64,000 bases of DNA from DASVCS01 sp036381495 (lineage in GTDB: Bacteria > Gemmatimonadota > Gemmatimonadetes > Longimicrobiales > RSA9), in NCBI GenBank assembly GCA_036381495.1, contig DASVCS010000057.1, positions 1 through 64,000 on the forward strand, read 5' to 3'. This document shows, one piece after another, positions 36,212-43,934 of this stretch; within the stretch, counting starts at the first letter, position 1, and each line of letters opens with the position of its first letter. Below the pieces are notes generated by a model. The model was not told the DNA's origin, made no database searches, and saw only the letters and a list, made by a program, of their open reading frames with translations. Position numbers and translations under genes: made by a program.

Positions 36212-36991
36212 ATGTTCCGGAACCGGGGGGGAGACGGCAACGGAAGCGTTCGTGCGGCGTTGGTCGGGGCGGCCACCGGGCTCGCGGCCGGGCTCGTTCT
36301 GGGATGGCGCGGCGGGGCGGCGCGGCGGCACGAGCGCGACCTGGAACGGCTCGAAGCGCGACTGCGCGATGCGCTCCGTGGCGATGAGATCCTCGGCCGG
36401 CGCGAAATCGAGCCCGGCGCGCTGACGTGGGGGATCGTCGAGCTGAGCGGCTCGGTCCGGGATGAGGAGGAGGCGGAGCGGGCCGTCCGCATCGCGGAAC
36501 GGGTGCCGGGCGTGCGGACCGTCCTGAACCGGCTCGACATCCGGATCCTCGAAGAACATCTGGCCGACACGCGGCGGCGGGGGGAGGCGGGCGAGCCCGC
36601 ACTGCACGAGACGCACTGGTACGGGATGGGCGTCGGCACGGGCCCGCGTCGCCAGGGCGAGCGGACGGATCCGGACCGGCCGAGCGACAAGGTCCCGATG
36701 ATCTCGCGGGAACTCGGCGCCAACCGTGCCATCGAACAGACGAGCGAGATCGTCGACAAGCTGCCGCCGGGCGTGGAAGGCCATACTACCGTCCCCGCCG
36801 CGCCATCCGACCGCGGCACCGCGGCGGAGGCATCACACCGCAGGCTCGGCAACGTCGGGCCCGAGCCGCTCCAGGCGCTCAACCCGGAAGCCGGGGTCCA
36901 CCGGGAGGTGAAGAAGGGCACGGAACTCACCCTCGAGGAGTCAGGGCTGGAAGAGGAACTCGAGAACCGGGGCCGCAAGGATCGCGACTAG
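36212..36991 (+). CDS. BON-domain protein with N-terminal membrane segment
   Basis: A 259-aa protein. One hydrophobic segment (AALVGAATGLAAGLVLGW, about 14-31) is followed by a short coiled stretch and a BON domain (about 55-115: WGIVELSGSVRDEEEAERAV, then VPGVRTVLNRLDI). BON domains bind phospholipid membranes and are common in envelope-stress proteins such as OsmY. The C-terminal half is charged and probably disordered, with no motif I recognise. GGAGAGG lies five bases before the ATG. It diverges from the GH57 gene, sharing a 93-base promoter region in which no clear boxes were found. Confidence 0.8.
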   Translation: MFRNRGGDGNGSVRAALVGAATGLAAGLVLGWRGGAARRHERDLERLEARLRDALRGDEILGRREIEPGALTWGIVELSGSVRDEEEAERAVRIAERVPGVRTVLNRLDIRILEEHLADTRRRGEAGEPALHETHWYGMGVGTGPRRQGERTDPDRPSDKVPMISRELGANRAIEQTSEIVDKLPPGVEGHTTVPAAPSDRGTAAEASHRRLGNVGPEPLQALNPEAGVHREVKKGTELTLEESGLEEELENRGRKDRD

Positions 36992-37015
36992 CCCTTCCGG
37001 GGTAGTCTCCGCCGG

Positions 37016-37045
37016 TTGACGCGAGGGAAGCTACGCCGCTAACCT
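37016..37045 (+). promoter_or_regulatory. Candidate sigma70-type promoter of valS
   Basis: TTGACG (37016-37021), an 18-bp spacer and TAACCT (37040-37045) lie 28 bases before the ATG. The element is nearly identical in both boxes and spacing to that at 17169. Confidence 0.5.
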
Positions 37046-37073
37046 ACGGAATTCAACGTCGCCGGCAGAGCAC

Positions 37074-39887
37074 ATGAGCGAACCGCTTTCTCCGCAGTAC
37101 GATCCGGGAGCCATCGAGCCGGAGCTGTACCGGCGTTGGCACGAGCGCGGATACTTCCATGCGCACGCCGAGCCGGTGCTGGCGGGCGAGCGATCTCCCT
37201 ACGTCATCGTCATTCCGCCGCCCAACGTCACCGCCCGCCTGCACATGGGGCACGGGCTGAACAACACCCTCCAGGACCTGCTCATCCGCTGGCGCCGGAT
37301 GCAGGGCTTCGAGGCGCTGTGGGTGCCGGGTTCGGACCACGCGGGGATCGCCACGCAGAACGTGGTCGAGCGTGAGCTGGCGCGGGAAGGGAAGACCCGC
37401 TACGACCTGGGCCGCGAGGCCTTCGTCGAACGCGTCTGGGCATGGGTCCGCGAGACCGGTGCGACGATCCTCGAGCAGCTCCAGGCCATCGGCTGTTCGT
37501 TCGACCTCAGTCGCAACCGCTTCACGCTCGACCCGGGGCTCTCCCGGGCCGTCCGCGAGGTGTTCGTGAGCCTCTACGAGAAGGGGCTCATCTATCGCGG
37601 CAACTACATCATCAATTGGTGCCCGCGCTGCCTGACCGCGCTCTCGGATGAGGAGGCCGAGGCCGAGGAGACACAGGGGAAGCTGTATTATCTGCGGTAT
37701 CCGGTGGTCGGCGGCCGGGAACGGCCGGGAACGGGAGCGGGAGCGGGAACGTTTACGTTTACGGGAGCGGGGGGCAGCGAGGACGCGCACGCGCACGCGG
37801 ACGCGCACGGCGGGGACGGGGAGATGGGGGGCGGGTCGTACATCGTGGTGGCGACGACGCGGCCCGAGACCATGCTGGGCGATGTCGCGGTCGCGGTGCA
37901 TCCCGAGGATCCGCGCTACCGGGATCTGGTCGGCGCGGAACTCGAACTGCCGCTCACCGGTCGGCGGATCCCCGTCGTGGCCGATGACATGGTCGACCCC
38001 GAGTTCGGGACCGGTGCCGTCAAGATCACGCCGGCGCACGACCCGAACGATTTCGAGCTCGGCCGGCGACACGACCTCCCGGCGCTCGACGTGATGACGC
38101 CCGAAGCGACGATGAACGAGACGGTCCCGCCGCCGTTCCGCGGCCTCGATCGCTTCGAGGCACGCCAGGCGGTCGTCGAGGCGCTCGACCGCCTCGGACT
38201 GCTCGAGAAGGTCGAGGAGCACGCACACACGGTGCCACACTGCTACCGGTGCGACACCGTGGTCGAGCCACGCCTCTCCGAGCAGTGGTTCGTCCGCATG
38301 AGGCCGCTCGCCGAGCCCGCGCTCGCCGCTTCGCGCGAGGGCCGGCTCCGCTTCACGCCCAAGAGCTGGACCGGGGTCTACGAACACTGGCTCGAGAACA
38401 TCCGCGACTGGTGCATCTCGAGGCAACTCTGGTGGGGCCACCGCATCCCCGTCTGGTATTGCCGGGCCGACGGCTGCGGCGAGACCATCGCGGCCCGGGA
38501 GGATCCGACCCATTGCCCCCGGTGCGGCGGCAACGAGCTCGAGCAGGATCCGGACGTGCTGGACACCTGGTTCTCGTCGGCGCTCTGGCCGTTCTCGACG
38601 CTCGGTTGGCCGGATGAGACGCGAGACCTGGCCGCGTTCTACCCGACACAGACACTGGTCACCGGCCCGGACATCCTGTTCTTCTGGGTGGCCCGCATGG
38701 TGATGATGGGCCTCGAATTCCGGGGGGAGGTGCCGTTCAGGGATGTGCTGCTGAACGGGATGGTGCGGGACCATCTGCGGCGCAAGATGTCGAAATCGTT
38801 GGGGAACGGGATCGACCCGCTCGAGGTGGTGCAGCGGTTCGGCGCGGATGCGCTGCGTTACACCTTGATCGCGGGTGCGGCGCCGGGAACGGACCTGTAC
38901 CTGAACTACGAGAACCTGGAGGAGACGTTCGCGCCGGGTCGGAACTTCGCGAACAAGGTGTGGAACATCGGCCGGTTCGCGCTGATGCGGCTGGAGGGGC
39001 GGCGGGTCCGGCGGGTCGAGGAGGTGAGGGACGGGCTGGAGCTGGCGGACCGGTGGATCCTGTCGCGGTTGTCGGCGGCGGCGGCGGATGTGACGCGGCA
39101 CCTGGAGGCGTTCCGGGTGCACGAGGCGGTGGCGGCGGTCTACCGGTTTCTGTGGAGCGAGCTGGCGGACTGGTACCTCGAGTTGATCAAGCCGCGGTTC
39201 ACGGCGGAAGCGGAGGAGGCGAGCCGCGAGGCGGCGACGGCGACGCTGGCGGCGGCGCTCGATGGCGGGCTGCGGCTGCTGCACCCGTTCATGCCGTTCA
39301 TCAGTGAGGCGCTCTGGCTCCGGCTCCCGGTCCCGGATGGCGTGGAGCGGGAGCCGTCGCTGGTGGTGGCGCGTTGGCCGGAACCATCGGCGGAGTGGGA
39401 GGATGCGGAGGCGGAGGCGCGACTCGGGGCGCTGATGGAGCTGATCGGCACCGTGCGGACGCTGCGGTCGGAGTACGGCGTTCCGACCGGGCGGAAGGTG
39501 GAGGTGCGGTTGTCGCAGGCGCCGGAACCGCTCCGTGTCGCACTGGCCGCGGAGGGCAGGGCACTCGAGTCGCTGGCCGGCGTTGCCGAGGTGGTCTACG
39601 GCGATGCGCGGGCGAACGGGCAGGCGGGCGCGCACGCAGTGCTGCGGGGCGGCGCGGAGTTGTTCCTGCCGTTGTCGGGGATCATCGACCTGGAGCGCGA
39701 GCGGGGGCGCCTCGGCGCCGAGCTGGACCGCCTCGAGGCGCAGCTCCGGGCGACGGAGGCGCGGCTGGCGAACACGAATTTCGTCTCGAAGGCGCCCGCC
39801 GAGGTGGTGGCGCGCGAGCGGGAGAAGGCCGCGAGCTTCCGGGACCAGCGCGACAAGCTCTCCCGGAAGCTGGCCGCGCTGGCGTGA
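37074..39887 (+). CDS. valS: Valine--tRNA ligase with low-complexity insert
   Basis: A 937-aa class I synthetase that charges tRNA-Val and edits mischarged Thr. Signature HIGH appears as HMGH (57-60) in PPNVTARLHMGHGLN, and KMSKS is at 571-575. Editing-domain VATTRPETMLGD, the tryptophan-rich SRQLWWGHRIPVWYC, zinc-type CPRCGG and the C-terminal coiled coil (about 875-937) are all present. Unusual is a roughly 43-residue insert (213-255) at the entry to the editing domain, made of Gly/Ala/Thr and His/Ala/Asp repeats (FTFTG, DAHAHADAHGG). It is in frame and flanked by normal family sequence. The stop overlaps the Ig-like lipoprotein start (TGATG). Confidence 0.95.
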   Translation: MSEPLSPQYDPGAIEPELYRRWHERGYFHAHAEPVLAGERSPYVIVIPPPNVTARLHMGHGLNNTLQDLLIRWRRMQGFEALWVPGSDHAGIATQNVVERELAREGKTRYDLGREAFVERVWAWVRETGATILEQLQAIGCSFDLSRNRFTLDPGLSRAVREVFVSLYEKGLIYRGNYIINWCPRCLTALSDEEAEAEETQGKLYYLRYPVVGGRERPGTGAGAGTFTFTGAGGSEDAHAHADAHGGDGEMGGGSYIVVATTRPETMLGDVAVAVHPEDPRYRDLVGAELELPLTGRRIPVVADDMVDPEFGTGAVKITPAHDPNDFELGRRHDLPALDVMTPEATMNETVPPPFRGLDRFEARQAVVEALDRLGLLEKVEEHAHTVPHCYRCDTVVEPRLSEQWFVRMRPLAEPALAASREGRLRFTPKSWTGVYEHWLENIRDWCISRQLWWGHRIPVWYCRADGCGETIAAREDPTHCPRCGGNELEQDPDVLDTWFSSALWPFSTLGWPDETRDLAAFYPTQTLVTGPDILFFWVARMVMMGLEFRGEVPFRDVLLNGMVRDHLRRKMSKSLGNGIDPLEVVQRFGADALRYTLIAGAAPGTDLYLNYENLEETFAPGRNFANKVWNIGRFALMRLEGRRVRRVEEVRDGLELADRWILSRLSAAAADVTRHLEAFRVHEAVAAVYRFLWSELADWYLELIKPRFTAEAEEASREAATATLAAALDGGLRLLHPFMPFISEALWLRLPVPDGVEREPSLVVARWPEPSAEWEDAEAEARLGALMELIGTVRTLRSEYGVPTGRKVEVRLSQAPEPLRVALAAEGRALESLAGVAEVVYGDARANGQAGAHAVLRGGAELFLPLSGIIDLERERGRLGAELDRLEAQLRATEARLANTNFVSKAPAEVVAREREKAASFRDQRDKLSRKLAALA

Positions 39888-41863
39888 TGTCCCGGTTCCG
39901 GGCACTGCCGTTCGGCATGGCCGGCGCGGTGCTGTTCGGCTGTGCGAAGCCGTATTCGCCGCCCGGCGGCGAGCCGGACACGGCGCCGCCTCGCGTCATC
40001 GCCACGACGCCGGAACGGATGGCGGTGGTGCCGGGCTTCGATGGCCCGGTCGTCTTCCGGTTCGACGAACGCATCAGTGAGCGCGGCATCGAGCAGGCGG
40101 TCCTGGTCTCTCCCGAGACCGGGGCGGTCGAGCTGGACAAGGGCCGCTCCGATCTCAGCGTCTCCATCGAGGGCGGCTGGAAGCCGGACCAGATCTACCG
40201 CATCGTGATCCGTCCGGTGATCCGGGACCTCTTCGGCAACACGATGGAGCAGCCCATCGACCTGATCTTCTCGACAGGACCGCCGATCCCGGCCACGGCG
40301 CTCGCCGGCGTCGTCACGGACCGGATCACCGGGGAGGCAGCGGCGCAGGCCCGGGTCGAGGCGGTCCGGCGCGCGGATTCGACCGTGTACGTGGCCGTCG
40401 CCGATACCGGCGGAGTCTTCGCGCTGCGACACATCCCGGCCGGCGCGTACGACCTGCGGGCATACCTGGACACCCGGCCGAACACGGAGCCGGACTTCAC
40501 CGAACCGATCGACACCGGCGCCGTGGCGCTGGGCACGACGGACACGGTGGTCACCACCTTCTCCCTGCTCGCGCCCGACACCACATCCGCGCGGCTCCTG
40601 CGTGCAGAGGTGGAGGACTCGCTCGCGATCCGGCTGATGCTGGACGACTACCTCGACCCGACCGACGCGCTCGATGGCGTGCGCGTCACCCTGCGCAGCC
40701 TGCCGGACAGCGACGTGGTCGACGTCGCCGAGGTGATCCACGCCTACGTGTACGAGCGGCGCGTGGCCGCGGCACGCGCCGCGGCGGATTCCGCGCGCGC
40801 CGCGGCTGCGGATTCGCTGGCCGCGGAGGAAGCCATTGCCACAGACGCCGCGCGCGCGGTGGAATCGGTTGCGGTGGACACGCTCGCGGTGGATACGACC
40901 GCCGCCGCGGACACTGCGGGCGCCGTGGATTCCGGCGCGCGTCCGGATTCCGTGGCAGCGCTCGATTCGGTCGCAGCGCCGCGGCTTCCCGGTCCTGATT
41001 CGATCCCACGGCCCGTTGCGCCGGCGGCCGGCGATTCCGCCGCGGCACCGGACTCGGCGGCGGCGGCCGTCGCCGACACGGTCCTCGGGGCTGTCCGGGC
41101 GGACACGGCCGCGGGCGCGGCCGGAGACAGCGCCGCGGCGGACACGTCCGAGATCCCCACGCTCGCCGGCGATTCATTGCCGCCGGAACCCTCGGGCGGC
41201 GCCGGAGCGGCCGAGGACGCGGAGGCGCGCGGGGGCGTGGCGGCGGACACCCTGCCGGAACCCCTGCCGTCCCGGGAACTGATCGTCGTGCCGGTGGAGC
41301 CGCTGGAACCCGGGGTCAGCTTCATCGTCGTGCTGGAGGGCGTGCGCAACATCGCGGGGGTGGTGGGCGGTGGTGGCAGCGCGAAGTTCGCGGTTCCCGT
41401 CCGGCCGCCGACGACGGACACAACGAGCGCGGCCGCGGACACAACGAGCGCGGCGGCGGACACAACGAGCGCGGCGGCGGACACAACGGGCGCGGCGGCG
41501 GACACAACGGGCGCGGCAGCCGACACGACGGGCGCAGCGCAGAACACGACGGGCGCAGCGCAGGACGCGCCGGCCTCGGTGCGGGACGCAACGGACTCGG
41601 AAGGCGCGACGCGGCATCCGGCGGCTGCCGCGGACTGGTTCGCCGGTGACGCGGACGGCAGGGTCGCCGTGGTGGAGGCGGGGGCCGGTCCCGGTGCCGG
41701 CGGCGGAGTGGTGGGGTGCGCCGCTGGGGGAGGTTGGAGCGGTTGCCGCATCACATCGGACACCCGCACTGCGGCGGCAAGTGCATCACGGGCGGCCGCA
41801 CGGTCCGAACCGGCGGAGGAAATGCTCTGGCCACCGGATCGCCGGCGGGCGGTGGGGCAGTGA
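39887..41863 (+). CDS. Ig-like-domain lipoprotein with long low-complexity tail
   Basis: A 658-aa lipoprotein (lipobox L-F-G-Cys19). Residues about 35-130 match a bacterial Ig-like domain (PPRVIATTPERMAVVPGF, FRFDERISERGIEQAVLVSP, YRIVIRPVIRDLFGN), followed by a carboxypeptidase-regulatory-like repeat (ALAGVVTDRITGEAAAQARVE to GAYDLRAYLD). From about 290 the sequence is an Ala/Asp/Ser/Thr-rich low-complexity tail interrupted by one ordered segment (PLPSRELIVVPVEPLEPG), then seven DTTSAAA-type heptads. The final 60 residues (Cys/Trp-containing, Gly-rich) look non-conserved. Start overlaps valS and the stop overlaps selA, both as TGATG. It is probably surface or periplasm exposed; function unknown. 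Confidence 0.75.
   Translation: MSRFRALPFGMAGAVLFGCAKPYSPPGGEPDTAPPRVIATTPERMAVVPGFDGPVVFRFDERISERGIEQAVLVSPETGAVELDKGRSDLSVSIEGGWKPDQIYRIVIRPVIRDLFGNTMEQPIDLIFSTGPPIPATALAGVVTDRITGEAAAQARVEAVRRADSTVYVAVADTGGVFALRHIPAGAYDLRAYLDTRPNTEPDFTEPIDTGAVALGTTDTVVTTFSLLAPDTTSARLLRAEVEDSLAIRLMLDDYLDPTDALDGVRVTLRSLPDSDVVDVAEVIHAYVYERRVAAARAAADSARAAAADSLAAEEAIATDAARAVESVAVDTLAVDTTAAADTAGAVDSGARPDSVAALDSVAAPRLPGPDSIPRPVAPAAGDSAAAPDSAAAAVADTVLGAVRADTAAGAAGDSAAADTSEIPTLAGDSLPPEPSGGAGAAEDAEARGGVAADTLPEPLPSRELIVVPVEPLEPGVSFIVVLEGVRNIAGVVGGGGSAKFAVPVRPPTTDTTSAAADTTSAAADTTSAAADTTGAAADTTGAAADTTGAAQNTTGAAQDAPASVRDATDSEGATRHPAAAADWFAGDADGRVAVVEAGAGPGAGGGVVGCAAGGGWSGCRITSDTRTAAASASRAAARSEPAEEMLWPPDRRRAVGQ
41417..41563. 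repeat. Seven 21-bp units encoding (D/N)TT(S/G)AA(A/Q)
   Basis: In-frame units start at 41417 and repeat every 21 bases to 41563: three DTTSAAA, two DTTGAAA, one DTTGAAQ and one NTTGAAQ. DNA similarity between neighbouring units is high, indicating tandem duplication. Confidence 0.9.
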
Positions 41864-43248
41864 TGGATCCGCGGCGTGCGATTCCGTCGGTGGACCGGCT
41901 GCTGGCGAGCGAAGCGTTTGCGCCGGTGCTGGCGGGTGCGGGGCGGGGAGAGGTGCGGGAGGCGGTGCAGGCCGTGCAGGAGCGGTTGCGGGCGGCGCTC
42001 GTGGCGGGTGAGGCGCTGCCGGCGGAGGCATCGGATCCGGCGTGGTACGCGGCGCGTGTGGAGGCGCGGTTGGCGGAGCGGGCGCGGCCGTCGCTGCGGC
42101 CGGTGATCAACGCGACGGGGGTGGTGCTGCACACGAATCTCGGGCGCGCCCCGTTGCCTGCGGTGGCGCGAGCGGCGGTGGAACGGGTGGCGGCGTCGTA
42201 CTCGAACCTGGAGTACGATCTCGAGGCGGGCGAGCGGGGTTCCCGCTACGATCATTGTGCCGAGCTGCTCGTCGAGTTGACGGGTGCGGAGGCGGCGCTG
42301 GTGGTGAACAACAACGCGGCGGCGCTGGTGCTGGCGCTGAACACGATGGCGGAGGGGCGGGAGGCGGTGGTCAGCCGCGGCGAGTTGGTCGAGATCGGCG
42401 GCGCGTTCCGGGTGCCGGAGATCATGGCGAAGAGCGGGGCGCGGCTGCGCGAGGTGGGTGCGACGAACCGCACGCACGTTGCGGACTACGAGGCGGCGCT
42501 CTCGGAGGCGACCGGAGCGGTGTTGAAGGTGCACCGCTCGAATTTCCGGCTGGTCGGCTTCACGGCGGAGGTCCCGCTCGACGAGTTGGCGGCGCTGGCG
42601 CATGGTCGTGGCGTGGCGCTGATCCACGACCTCGGGTCGGGCCTGTTGCTGGACCTCTCGGAGCTGGGGCTGCCGGCGGAACCGACGGCCGGTGTGGCAC
42701 TGCGGGCGGGTGCGGACGTCGTGACCATGAGTGGCGACAAGCTACTGGGCGGCCCCCAGGCGGGCCTGCTCCTGGGGCGCGCCGAGTGGATCGCGCGCAT
42801 GCGGCGCAACCCGTTGTGCCGCGCGTTCCGCGTGGACAAGCTGACGCTGGCCGCGCTCGAGGCGACGTTGGCGCTCTACCGCGATCCGGCGCGGGCGCGC
42901 CGGGAGGTTCCGGTGCTGCGGATGCTGTCGCTCTCGGCGGATGAGGTGGCGGCGCGGGCCCGGCCGCTGGTCGCGCGGCTGGTGGCGGCCGGGATCGCGG
43001 CCGAAGCGGTCGCGGGGACGTCCGCGGTGGGGGGCGGTGCCTACCCTGCCGTCGCGCTGCCGACCACGCTGATCGCGTTGCCGGCCGACGCGCGCTCCGC
43101 GGCGGCGACGGAGGCGGCGCTGCGTGCGGGGCAGCCCGCCGTCGTGGCGCGCATCAGCGATGGCCGGGTCGTGCTGGACCTGCGGACCGTCCTGCCGGAG
43201 GAGGAGGACGCGTTGTTCGAGGCGGTCGCACGTGTGCTCGGCGGGTGA
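41863..43248 (+). CDS. selA: L-seryl-tRNA(Sec) selenium transferase
   Basis: A 461-aa PLP enzyme that converts Ser-tRNA(Sec) to selenocysteinyl-tRNA using selenophosphate. Signatures are RPVINATGVVLHTNLGRAPL, SNLEYDLEAGERGSRYDH, VVNNNAAALVLALN, the HRSNFRLVGFT segment, and the PLP Lys293 in SGDKLLGGPQAG. The N-terminal helical domain (IPSVDRLLASE) that recognises tRNA is present, so this is the full bacterial form. The start overlaps the preceding stop (TGATG). Neither selB, selD nor a tRNA-Sec gene is visible in the window. Its presence predicts selenoproteins elsewhere in the genome. Confidence 0.94.
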   Translation: MDPRRAIPSVDRLLASEAFAPVLAGAGRGEVREAVQAVQERLRAALVAGEALPAEASDPAWYAARVEARLAERARPSLRPVINATGVVLHTNLGRAPLPAVARAAVERVAASYSNLEYDLEAGERGSRYDHCAELLVELTGAEAALVVNNNAAALVLALNTMAEGREAVVSRGELVEIGGAFRVPEIMAKSGARLREVGATNRTHVADYEAALSEATGAVLKVHRSNFRLVGFTAEVPLDELAALAHGRGVALIHDLGSGLLLDLSELGLPAEPTAGVALRAGADVVTMSGDKLLGGPQAGLLLGRAEWIARMRRNPLCRAFRVDKLTLAALEATLALYRDPARARREVPVLRMLSLSADEVAARARPLVARLVAAGIAAEAVAGTSAVGGGAYPAVALPTTLIALPADARSAAATEAALRAGQPAVVARISDGRVVLDLRTVLPEEEDALFEAVARVLGG

Positions 43249-43792
43249 GGCCGGCGGCTGCTCGCGGCCGGCGGCGTTCCTCGACCGCGACGGCACGATC
43301 ATCTGTGAGCGCGGGTTCCTGGCGGACCCCGCCGGCGTCGAGCTGATCCCGGGCGCCGCGGCTGCGTTGCGCGCGCTACGCGATGCGGGGTATGCGCTCA
43401 TCGTCGTCACGAATCAGTCGGGGATCGCGCGCGGTCGGGTCACGCTGGAGGAGTTCCGGGCGGTCCAGCGGCGGCTGGGCGCGCTGCTCGAGGCGGAGGG
43501 CGTCCGGCTCGACGGCATCTACTACTGTCCTCACCACCCGGACATCACGGGCCCGTGCGACTGCCGAAAGCCGGGGCTCGCGCTGTATCGCCGGGCGGCG
43601 GCGGAGCACGGCCTCGACCTGGCGCGCTCGATCTTCGTGGGCGACCGGCCGAGCGACGTGCTGCCCGCACGGGCACTCGGCGGCGCCGGCTACCTCGTGC
43701 GGACCGGCTACGGCGCGGAGGTGGAGCCGCCGGACGGCGTTGCGGTGTATGCGGATCTGGCCGCGGCTGCGGCCGTCGTGCTGAGCCGGTGA
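43232..43792 (+). CDS. gmhB: D-glycero-D-manno-heptose 1,7-bisphosphate 7-phosphatase-like HAD phosphatase
   Basis: A 186-aa HAD-III phosphatase. Motif 1 FLDRDGTI (Asp18, Asp20), motif 2 VVTNQSGIARG, the zinc-site block YYCPHHPDITGPCDCRKPG and motif 4 FVGDRPSDVLPA are all present. The Cys/His zinc site separates GmhB from histidinol phosphatase. It acts in ADP-heptose synthesis for lipopolysaccharide core, which suits a diderm. The GTG start at 43232 lies inside the end of selA (17-base overlap) with GAGGCGG upstream. The lead before motif 1 (about 15 residues) is longer than usual, and no better start is visible. Confidence 0.9.
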   Translation: MCSAGEAGGCSRPAAFLDRDGTIICERGFLADPAGVELIPGAAAALRALRDAGYALIVVTNQSGIARGRVTLEEFRAVQRRLGALLEAEGVRLDGIYYCPHHPDITGPCDCRKPGLALYRRAAAEHGLDLARSIFVGDRPSDVLPARALGGAGYLVRTGYGAEVEPPDGVAVYADLAAAAAVVLSR

Positions 43793-43934
43793 GGCGGGGC
43801 TAGCGGTTCACCCGCAGGTTCGGAGCCGCGTGGCCGTGCGCTGCGCTCATGCCGCCGGCACGTTCGACTCCTTAATGACGCGACGATCGCTCCAACCTGG
43901 TCCGCACCTCGATCGGCGGTCGTCGCGCACGTGC

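Noticed and set aside
37053..39905. 950-aa antisense frame opposite valS
   Set aside because: Composition is dominated by Arg, Pro and His with no motif, and it exactly mirrors valS. It is a GC-driven shadow.
43246..43248. UGA at the selA end read through as selenocysteine to fuse with gmhB
   Set aside because: gmhB is in a different frame with its own GTG start, and no SECIS-like hairpin was seen.
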